From Algibacter luteus (GTDB lineage: Bacteria; Bacteroidota; Bacteroidia; Flavobacteriales; Flavobacteriaceae), in NCBI RefSeq assembly GCF_900141715.1, contig NZ_FQYK01000004.1, forward strand, positions 303,172 through 367,171: DNA of 64,000 bases, read 5' to 3'. The translations under genes were made by a program, and so were the position numbers. The notes under the pieces are model-generated. The model did no database searches. It was given only the letters and a program-made list of their open reading frames with translations, and was not told the origin of the DNA. Positions 57,031 to 64,000 of this stretch are shown in pieces. Position 1 is the first letter of the stretch. Each line of letters begins with the position of its first letter.

Positions 57031-58959
57031 TTATTTTATTATCTTGAAACTAGTACGTCTATTAGCTTGATGCTGCACTTCTGTACACTTTATTGTGTCA
57101 GTACAACCATTTCCGATATGATCTTCACCATAGCCCTTATATGCAATAATTCTTTCAGGACTTATACCATTATTCACTAAATAGTTATATGTGGTAATCG
57201 CTCGCATTTGAGAAAGCTTATAATTGTAAGACGCAGGGCCTCTAGCATCTGTATAAGACTCAATGCTAATTTTCATACTAGGATATTCGTTAATCATCGT
57301 ATGGATTAAACCATCTAATATTTGAATATCTTCATTTCTAATATTTGAACCATTAAAACTAAAATAAATTGGTGATAATTCTAGTGATTCTGGAATCTCA
57401 GAAATAGTTTCTACTTCGGCTAAAGGTTGTAAGTTAAAAGTAAATGAAATTGCATTTTGTTTTCTTTCAATATTTTTAGAGGATACATCTTTCAAATATT
57501 CGGTATATCCGTCGTTGCTAATTTTCACATTATAGTCTGAATCTCTATCCAAGTAAATATTAAATTGCCCCTTTTCATTTGTTAAGAGATCAGCAATTTG
57601 AAAATTGTTCTCGTCTAGTAATGTTACTTTGGCATCAGTAATTGGGCTATTCGTAATTTCATCGAAAACCGTGCCTTGAAGTGTTAATTGCGGTGTTCTA
57701 TCAAAAGCGTATATATCATCACTACCAACCCCTCCTTTTCTATTTGACGCAAAATAACCAGATAAACCATTTTCATTCATAAAAAATGAAAAATCATCTT
57801 TACTTGAATTTACCGGAGTACCAAGATTAATAACATTAATTATATTATTATTTGAATCTTTAACGGTTCCAAAAATGTCAAGCATGCCTAATCCTGGATG
57901 ACCATCTGATGCGAAAAACAAAGCACCTTCGTTATTTACAAATGGAAATCTCTCGTTATGTCTTGTATTAACAACACTGCCAATATTTTTAGGCTTACTA
58001 TACTTTCCATTATTTATGTCAACATAATAAATATCAGAACCTCCAAAACCACCAGATCTATCTGAAGCGAAATAGAGTTTTGTTTCGTCTGGACTTAATG
58101 CCGGATGACCATTAGAATAATGATTACTATTAAAAGGAAGTTCTTCGATGTTAGTCCATTTCCCTTCAACCAAAGAAGCTTTATAAATTTTTAAGTTTGA
58201 TATGCCTTGATTATTTCTCCCTAGAACATTTCTTATAAAATCTGTTCTGGAAAAATACATAGTATTACCATCTTTAGTCATTGTAATTGGACCATCATGA
58301 TATACCGAATTTATATCGCCTTTGAGTTTAAATTTACTTCCAATTAAGCTATCATTAGAGTTTTTATCTTTAGCATAGATATTAAGGAATGGTTCCTCAT
58401 CCCAACCGTTACGGTGTTTTTTTAATGAGCCTTCATCTCTTGATGAAGCAAAATATACTTTTCCGTTATGCTCGTATGCTCCAAAATCGCTGTATTTTGA
58501 ATTGTAACTAACGTCCTTTAATAAGTATTGCTTTTTAGCAGAAAAAATAGAATTTAAAAAATCTGAATCTTTTAAATATTTTTGTTCTTCAATATTACCA
58601 CCAGCTTCTTTAAATTGTTGCATCCAGACTCTAGACTCTTCATAGTTTTTAACACCTCTTAATGCTTGAGAATAGTTATAATAATATTCTATAGGCACAT
58701 GGTTTTGTTTTACAGCTTTCTCGTAATAAACTACAGCACTATCTGGGTTTCTCAAAAAAGCATAACTATCGGCCAATTGTCTGGTGGCATGGTCTGTATT
58801 AACACCGTGATCTATTAATTCATGATAAGCATTAGTAGCTTGAACAAAAGCGAAATTATTAAATAAATTATCTGCTTTTTTCTGCATATCATTTTGCGCA
58901 AACGAGCACAAAGCTATATGCAATATAAATCCTGTTATTATGTAGTTTTTTAATTTCAT
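57031..58959 (-). CDS. OmpA-family protein with TPR, PD40-type and carboxypeptidase-regulatory-like repeats (paralogue 2)
   Basis: A 642-residue exported protein. A helical TPR-like region (~20-150) is followed by WD40/PD40-like blades (~165-430: HPALSPDETKLYFASDRSGG). Then comes a carboxypeptidase-regulatory-like domain (~435-515: LQGTVFDEITNSPITDAKVT) and an OmpA C-terminal domain (~535-642: ESYTDARGPASYNYKLSQMR) that binds peptidoglycan. It is a close paralogue of the next gene, with the same order and almost the same length. It fits the accessory proteins found with PorP/SprF and surface adhesins in gliding loci; the exact role is unknown. Confidence 0.9.
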   Translation of the reverse strand: MKLKNYIITGFILHIALCSFAQNDMQKKADNLFNNFAFVQATNAYHELIDHGVNTDHATRQLADSYAFLRNPDSAVVYYEKAVKQNHVPIEYYYNYSQALRGVKNYEESRVWMQQFKEAGGNIEEQKYLKDSDFLNSIFSAKKQYLLKDVSYNSKYSDFGAYEHNGKVYFASSRDEGSLKKHRNGWDEEPFLNIYAKDKNSNDSLIGSKFKLKGDINSVYHDGPITMTKDGNTMYFSRTDFIRNVLGRNNQGISNLKIYKASLVEGKWTNIEELPFNSNHYSNGHPALSPDETKLYFASDRSGGFGGSDIYYVDINNGKYSKPKNIGSVVNTRHNERFPFVNNEGALFFASDGHPGLGMLDIFGTVKDSNNNIINVINLGTPVNSSKDDFSFFMNENGLSGYFASNRKGGVGSDDIYAFDRTPQLTLQGTVFDEITNSPITDAKVTLLDENNFQIADLLTNEKGQFNIYLDRDSDYNVKISNDGYTEYLKDVSSKNIERKQNAISFTFNLQPLAEVETISEIPESLELSPIYFSFNGSNIRNEDIQILDGLIHTMINEYPSMKISIESYTDARGPASYNYKLSQMRAITTYNYLVNNGISPERIIAYKGYGEDHIGNGCTDTIKCTEVQHQANRRTSFKIIK

Positions 58960-59035
58960 TTGGGGTCTTTATTTAATTAAAATCCTATTCTTATGACTAA
59001 AAGTCTATTATACTCGCAATTAGGTTTTGCGTTTT

Positions 59036-60961
59036 TTATTCCATTTTTACAACTATAAATTGTGTACGTCTATTTAATTGATGATCTTTTTCTTCACATT
59101 TTTGACCGTCTTCACAGCCATTAGTTAATCTTCGTTCACCAAAACCTTGATGCTCTGTAATTCTAGTAGGATCTATACCTTTAGATAGTAAATATTCGTA
59201 AGTGGCGTTAGCTCTATCAATAGATAGCTTATCGTTGTATGAAAGTGCTCCTCTTGAATCTGTATGCGACTCAATACGAATAACCATTTCTGGATAATCG
59301 TTTTGCATCAAGCTTACTATTTTATCTAATTCCTCTCTTGCATCAGGTCTGATTTTATGGCTATCAAAATTAAAATAGATTGTATTTAAATCAATTTCGG
59401 CTAATTTAACTACATCTTGAACTGGATTTAATAACAAGTTGGCACTTATTGTAATTAACTCCGTTTGAATATTTCTTGAGGTAAATTCCCGATAATCAGA
59501 GATATACTTATCTTGATTAGCAACTATTTTATAGTCTTTATTTCGGTCTATATTAATTTGAAAATAGCCGTTTTCATCGGTTTCCATGTACGCTACTTGA
59601 TTATCATTTTCATCAAATAGGGTAATTTTAGCGCCTTTTACTGGACTAGTGTTAATAGCATCGGTCACAACACCTTCAACATGTAATACAGGTTCTCTGT
59701 GAAATGCATAAATATCATCGCTTCCACGTCCGCCTTGTCTGTTAGATGCAAAATATCCAGTAATACCATCGGCATTCATCGTAAATGCAAAATCATCTTT
59801 GTTTGAGTTTACAGGAACACCTAAGTTTATAACATCTACAATAGTTTCTTCATCTTCACCCTTTATAGAAGCAAAAATATCCAGCAATCCTAATCCGGTA
59901 TGCCCATCAGAAGAGAAGAATAGAACACCCTCATTATTTATATAAGGAAAACCTTCTGCACTTTCAGTATTAATTACATTACCTAGGTTTTGCAAATTAC
60001 TTAAAGACCCGTCAGGCGCAATATCTACGCACCAAATATCAGATCCTCCAATTGAGCCAGGTCTATCAGAAGAAAAGTACAATTTGGTATCATCTATATT
60101 TAAAGCGGCGTGTTGTGTTGAAAAGTTATCACCGTTAATTGAAAGATCTTCAACATTTGTCCATAAACTATCTACCAAAGTAGCTCTATAGATTTTCATG
60201 TTGGTTAATCCCTTTTTATCTTTTACTTCAATATCATCTTTAAAATTATTTCTAGAGAAATACATGGTTTTCCCATCTTTTGTTATGGTAACTGGTCCAT
60301 CATGATATATCGAGTTAACATCACCTTTAACTTTAGCCGTATAATCCACATTTCTTTTAGAGCCTGCATCAGTAACATATACATCTAAAAAGGGTTGTTC
60401 ATTCCAACCATATAGACGTTTAACAGCTACACCTTCATCTCGAGCGGAAGCAAAATATACTTTACCGTCATGTTCAAAAGCACCAAAATCGCTGTACTTA
60501 GAATTAAATCGAACTCTATCTAAAAAGTATTGTTGTTTGGCACCAAATACACTAGTTATAAATTTAATATCTTTTGAAAAATCATTAGAACTAACCACAC
60601 CTCCTGAATCTTTGAAGCGTTTTAGCCATATTTGAGATTCGTCGTATTTTTTCATACCACGAAGCGATTGTGCATACTTATAATAGTATTCTATAGGAAC
60701 ATTTTTTTGCTTAACAACACTTTTATAAAATCTTGAGGCATTTCTTGGGTCTCGTAAAAATGCATAACTATCTGCTAGCTTTCGTGTAGCGTAGTCTCTA
60801 TTATAATTATCTTGTACAAGCTCTCTATAAAGTTTTGCAGCTTTAACAAAAGAAAATTTATTGAATAATGTATCAGCTCTTTTTTGTTTTCCTTGTTGAG
60901 AAAACGCAGTGAAACTTATCATTAATGCAATACAAACTAATATAAAATTTTTAGTATTCAT
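59036..60961 (-). CDS. OmpA-family protein with TPR, PD40-type and carboxypeptidase-regulatory-like repeats (paralogue 1)
   Basis: A 641-residue exported protein with the same plan as its neighbour: TPR-like region, blades with AALNIDDTKLYFSSDRPGS, regulatory-like domain VEGVVTDAINTSPVKGAKIT, and an OmpA domain with ESHTDSRGALSYNDKLSIDR, where Asp and Arg are the usual diaminopimelate-binding residues. It follows the PorP/SprF gene by 13 bases. The two paralogues probably arose by tandem duplication and have diverged enough that they are likely not redundant. Confidence 0.92.
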   Translation of the reverse strand: MNTKNFILVCIALMISFTAFSQQGKQKRADTLFNKFSFVKAAKLYRELVQDNYNRDYATRKLADSYAFLRDPRNASRFYKSVVKQKNVPIEYYYKYAQSLRGMKKYDESQIWLKRFKDSGGVVSSNDFSKDIKFITSVFGAKQQYFLDRVRFNSKYSDFGAFEHDGKVYFASARDEGVAVKRLYGWNEQPFLDVYVTDAGSKRNVDYTAKVKGDVNSIYHDGPVTITKDGKTMYFSRNNFKDDIEVKDKKGLTNMKIYRATLVDSLWTNVEDLSINGDNFSTQHAALNIDDTKLYFSSDRPGSIGGSDIWCVDIAPDGSLSNLQNLGNVINTESAEGFPYINNEGVLFFSSDGHTGLGLLDIFASIKGEDEETIVDVINLGVPVNSNKDDFAFTMNADGITGYFASNRQGGRGSDDIYAFHREPVLHVEGVVTDAINTSPVKGAKITLFDENDNQVAYMETDENGYFQINIDRNKDYKIVANQDKYISDYREFTSRNIQTELITISANLLLNPVQDVVKLAEIDLNTIYFNFDSHKIRPDAREELDKIVSLMQNDYPEMVIRIESHTDSRGALSYNDKLSIDRANATYEYLLSKGIDPTRITEHQGFGERRLTNGCEDGQKCEEKDHQLNRRTQFIVVKME

Positions 60962-60974
60962 AGAAAAATTATAA

Positions 60975-61901
60975 TTAGAAATATCTAGGTGATTTTAATT
61001 TAGAACTTAAGAATTTAAACTCGTATATAAGCAGTATTTCGTGTGTTCCGGTTGTATAATCTGCAATTTCAGATATTGGCTTTTCATAAGCATATCCAAT
61101 ACGTAATTGTCTAGATACTTGAAAGTCTACAATACCACCAATTGCAGCAGTTTGTTCGTTAATTCTATAAGAGCCACCTAACCAAAACTTTTCATTAAAT
61201 AAAAAGTTTGCAGTTAAATCATAAGATACAGGAGCTCCATTTGTCGCTTTTATTAAAGCAGCTGGTTTAAATTTAATACTTTTCGTAATATCTAAAACAC
61301 CACCAGCTGTAAAATAGTAACTTATTCTATCGAGAGCTTCAAAGTCGTTTTTATTATTGGCATCATTGTTTAAAATTCTAGGTGCCGATATACTAGCATA
61401 AATTCTATTCGTACTCCAATAAATACCAGCACCCACATTTGGAGCCCATCTATCTGCAGTCCCATAAATTAATGGGTCGTTTGAATTGTCCTCATCTAAA
61501 CGGAAACTAGTATCAAAGCTAAACTGAGTAAATCCTGCTTTTAATCCAAATGCTAATTTACCATCTTGTCCAGTTGGAATACTATAAGAAAAGTCACCAT
61601 ACAAATATGTGAAATTTTGCGGACCCAAATCATCTTCAATAAAAGATAAACCTAAACCAACTCTATCATTTCTTAATGGTGTATGGATAGAAAGCGTTTG
61701 AGTAATTGGACCACCTCTAAAGCCAACCCATTGACTTCTGTGTAATCCAACAATACTTAATGCCTCTCTACTACCAGCGTATGCCGGATTTATTGAGATT
61801 GTGTTGTACATATACTGTGTAAATTGTGGTAATTGCTGTGCAACCCCAACCGTACAGCTAAACAACGCAATAGCGATTATATTTTGTTTTAAAAATTTCA
61901 T
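60975..61901 (-). CDS. PorP/SprF-family type IX secretion membrane protein
   Basis: A 308-residue outer-membrane protein with a signal peptide (IIAIALFSCTVGVAQ) and the family opening LPQFTQYMYNTISINPAYAG, followed by strands such as LGLSFIEDDLGPQNFTYLYG and the end TTGTHEILLIYEFKF. SprF-type proteins are needed to secrete or attach their neighbouring adhesin. It lies 11 bases after the giant HYR protein gene, as sprF does after sprB in Flavobacterium johnsoniae. Confidence 0.93.
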   Translation of the reverse strand: MKFLKQNIIAIALFSCTVGVAQQLPQFTQYMYNTISINPAYAGSREALSIVGLHRSQWVGFRGGPITQTLSIHTPLRNDRVGLGLSFIEDDLGPQNFTYLYGDFSYSIPTGQDGKLAFGLKAGFTQFSFDTSFRLDEDNSNDPLIYGTADRWAPNVGAGIYWSTNRIYASISAPRILNNDANNKNDFEALDRISYYFTAGGVLDITKSIKFKPAALIKATNGAPVSYDLTANFLFNEKFWLGGSYRINEQTAAIGGIVDFQVSRQLRIGYAYEKPISEIADYTTGTHEILLIYEFKFLSSKLKSPRYF

Positions 61902-61912
61902 AGGTTAAGATG

Positions 61913-64000
61913 TTATTTGGTTCCTAAGTAAACTGGACCGGTTAATGGGCTCAATCCACTATTTCTTAAATTAATGATATAATAGTAAGTTCCGTTAGGT
62001 AATTTTCCGTTATTTCCAATTGACGATTTTGGTGACGTACCATCCCAATCTCCAAATGCGCCTGATCCAGATTTAATACTTCCTAAGGTATAATCATTTG
62101 ACTCATATACTAGTGCACCCCAACGGTTAAATATTTTAACTTCGGCTACAAAACCACATAAATCTATTCCTTCAATATCAAAAGATTCATTAAAACCATC
62201 ATCATTAGGTGTAATTGCTGTTGATATAGAGATGTCTTTTTCTCCACATGGCAATACTTTACATTTAGCATCAATAACCATAATTACATCGGTAATATTA
62301 ATACATCCGTCTTGGAATCCAGTATATCTTATTACATATTGAATACCTTCAGTATTAGGATTAAAATCTAAAGAATATGCAGCTTCTAAGTTAGTTGGAT
62401 CAAAAATACTTCCTGTAACTGTTGCTATTGGATTACCTTCAATTATTTCCCAACTACCTCCAAAGGTATCTTCAGGAAGATAGTCATCTAAATTAATAGC
62501 ACCATCGAAAAAGCATCTATCTTCAGCCACTACTTCTGTTAAAATCTCATCAAGTGATACATTTAATGTTTGTGTATAAACTTCTTCATTATTACAAGCA
62601 TCTCTAACAGTCCATGTTCTGATGATTTGATAATCGGCGATTACATTTTCATCAAAGGTGTTTACTTCATCAAATTCTACAATTACATTAGAAGAGCAAT
62701 TATCAGTAAACTCCACTACAGGAATTTCAGGTATCTCTGTACAACTCACATTTAATTCTTTTATGATCGACGAAGCAGGAACAGGCGCAGTTGTGTCTTG
62801 CACTGTTATTACTTGAGTGTGTGTAGTTGTTAATCCACATTCATCGGTAGCTATCCAAGTACGGTTAATTGTATAATTTGATGGACAATTTCCATTAATT
62901 CTAACATCACTCGCTGAAACCGTAGCATTTCCACAATTGTCAATTGCAGTTAAAGTTGATGCCTCTGGTATTGCATCACACTCCACCGTGATATCTCTTG
63001 GTAAAGATTCAACAAATGTAGGGGGCGTAGTATCCTGCACAACTATAATTTGTGTATATGTAGAAGTCAATCCACATTCATCAGTTGCAACCCATGTACG
63101 AGCTAATGTATAATTATTAGTACAATTACCATTAGTTCTTGAATCACTAACTTTTACTGTAGCCGAACCACATGAATCGGAAGCTGTTAATGTTTCTGGA
63201 GCAGGTATAGCATCACATTCTACAACAATTCTTGGCAAAGGTAGTGTCCCATTGAATGTTGGCGGCGTAATATCTTGAACAGTTATTGTTTGAACATGAG
63301 TTTTTATTACACCACACTCATCAGTTGCAGTCCAAGTACGCGCTATGGTATAGTTACCAGGACAATTTCCATCAGTTCTTAGATCATTAACCGATACTGT
63401 TGCTGTACCACAATTATCAGTTGCTGTTAAAACTTCTGGTTCAGGTATATTATCACATTCCACAACAATATCTGTGGGAAGCGTTGTTTGATCAAATTCC
63501 GGAGCAGTTGTGTCTATCGTTGAAATAATTTGATCTGCACTAGCTACGTTACCACAAGCATCGGTTGCAGTCCAAGTACGAGTAATTGTAAAATTACCAG
63601 AACAAATACCATTTGTTGTTACGTCGGTAAATGTAACAACTGGATTTGGATCACAATTATCGACAGCAGATGCTGTACCAAAATTAGTAGTTGATAAATC
63701 ATCACTACATTCTGCTGTTACGTTTGCAGGTAATGTAAGTACAGGAGCTATAGTATCTTTAACTGTATAAGTATACGTGTAAACCGATTCGTTTCCAGCA
63801 CAGTCGGTATAAGTATACGTATAAATCTTATCACCTTCACATACAGGATCTGCATTCTCTGTAATTACTGGTGCTAAAAGATTACCACAAACATCCATTA
63901 CAGCAGGAGCAGCAGGCTGGATTGCATCCGCAATACACTCTACAGTAGAACCAGCATTTGCAGGTACTACAGGAGCCGTTGTCACATCAATTGTATAAGT
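61913..64000 (-). CDS. HYR-repeat adhesin-like protein with gliding-motility C-terminal (type B sorting) domain, 5' end outside window
   Basis: The frame stays open to the right edge, so the visible ~695 residues are only the C-terminal part. It holds tandem HYR/Ig-like repeats of about 80 residues, with landmarks VVECDNIPEPE, DNCG and YTIARTWTATDEC. The C-terminal domain is gliding-motility-associated type: STAITPNDDGFNESFDIEG, VKIFNRWGALVYESN and LPNGTYYYIINL, used as a T9SS type B sorting signal. It is probably an SprB-like surface adhesin that moves or anchors on the cell surface. Repeats at the DNA level run from about 62780 to 63530. Confidence 0.92.
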   Translation of the reverse strand, partial: TYTIDVTTAPVVPANAGSTVECIADAIQPAAPAVMDVCGNLLAPVITENADPVCEGDKIYTYTYTDCAGNESVYTYTYTVKDTIAPVLTLPANVTAECSDDLSTTNFGTASAVDNCDPNPVVTFTDVTTNGICSGNFTITRTWTATDACGNVASADQIISTIDTTAPEFDQTTLPTDIVVECDNIPEPEVLTATDNCGTATVSVNDLRTDGNCPGNYTIARTWTATDECGVIKTHVQTITVQDITPPTFNGTLPLPRIVVECDAIPAPETLTASDSCGSATVKVSDSRTNGNCTNNYTLARTWVATDECGLTSTYTQIIVVQDTTPPTFVESLPRDITVECDAIPEASTLTAIDNCGNATVSASDVRINGNCPSNYTINRTWIATDECGLTTTHTQVITVQDTTAPVPASSIIKELNVSCTEIPEIPVVEFTDNCSSNVIVEFDEVNTFDENVIADYQIIRTWTVRDACNNEEVYTQTLNVSLDEILTEVVAEDRCFFDGAINLDDYLPEDTFGGSWEIIEGNPIATVTGSIFDPTNLEAAYSLDFNPNTEGIQYVIRYTGFQDGCINITDVIMVIDAKCKVLPCGEKDISISTAITPNDDGFNESFDIEGIDLCGFVAEVKIFNRWGALVYESNDYTLGSIKSGSGAFGDWDGTSPKSSIGNNGKLPNGTYYYIINLRNSGLSPLTGPVYLGTK
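62780..63530 (-). repeat. tandem ~240-base coding repeats in the adhesin gene
   Basis: Three or more units, seen from recurring blocks near 62930, 63170 and 63412 that encode the CDAIPEA-type start and DNCG segment. The copies differ at many bases, so they are old rather than freshly expanded. Confidence 0.75.

Noticed and set aside
62780..63530. CRISPR-like or recent tandem array
   Set aside because: The repeats are coding, about 240 bases long, diverged and in frame, which fits HYR protein domains.

Overview
The window looks like chromosome from a member of the Flavobacteriaceae (Bacteroidota), probably marine. The evidence is type IX secretion and gliding genes (PorQ, PorP/SprF, type A and type B sorting domains), a bacillithiol synthase (BshA), Bacteroidota-type -7 boxes (TAnnTTTG) upstream of several genes, AT-rich sequence and few recognisable Shine-Dalgarno sites. 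The closest genus cannot be read from this sequence. No rRNA, tRNA, CRISPR array, integrase or transposase was found.

Layout. 1-6791: end of tamB, pfkA-gapA, a GlcNAc-kinase-like gene and a two-halved ABC ATPase. 6951-12302: an accessory island of small plus-strand gene cassettes separated by attC-like palindromes. It includes a second, diverged copy of the ABC gene's 3' end, and a two-gene unit made of a PHP-SMC-like ATPase and a small acidic protein with an SSB-like C-terminal tip. 12325-13510: two lipoproteins. 13518-20306: a minus-strand amidoligase operon (transglutaminase-DUF2126, circularly permuted ATP-grasp/alpha-E, transglutaminase). 20512-28564: guaC, a hybrid histidine kinase whose phospho-acceptor His is Tyr, ridA, lptD, a cell-wall amidase and an MCE protein. 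28579-36269: membrane Fe-S/HdrB-like redox pair, two lineage-specific genes, a GH3-serine hydrolase fusion and bshA. 36339-42710: OMP, FAD/Fe-S oxidoreductase, aroC, acyltransferase and rhomboid. 42878-50323: lon, LysM, porQ, cmk, Kbp-like and rpsA with a long structured leader. 50622-53814: a five-gene unit, pyrR-pyrB-two small genes-rnz. 53885-55697: SRPBCC, pdxH and a CAP lipoprotein. 56196-64000: a minus-strand T9SS/gliding-type surface locus (sorting-domain protein, two OmpA paralogues, PorP/SprF, and a giant HYR-repeat protein running off the right edge).

Most of the window is ordinary core genome. The most unusual part is the cassette island. In cassettes 1 and 2 the first ten bases are the exact reverse complement of ten bases just after the gene, which is the R'/R'' relationship expected of integron-type cassettes, although no integrase is visible. 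The ATPase unit inside it is the best candidate for an undescribed system, possibly genome defence, with a partner that may dock on SSB-binding surfaces of the replication/repair machinery. That role is inferred from domains and context only.
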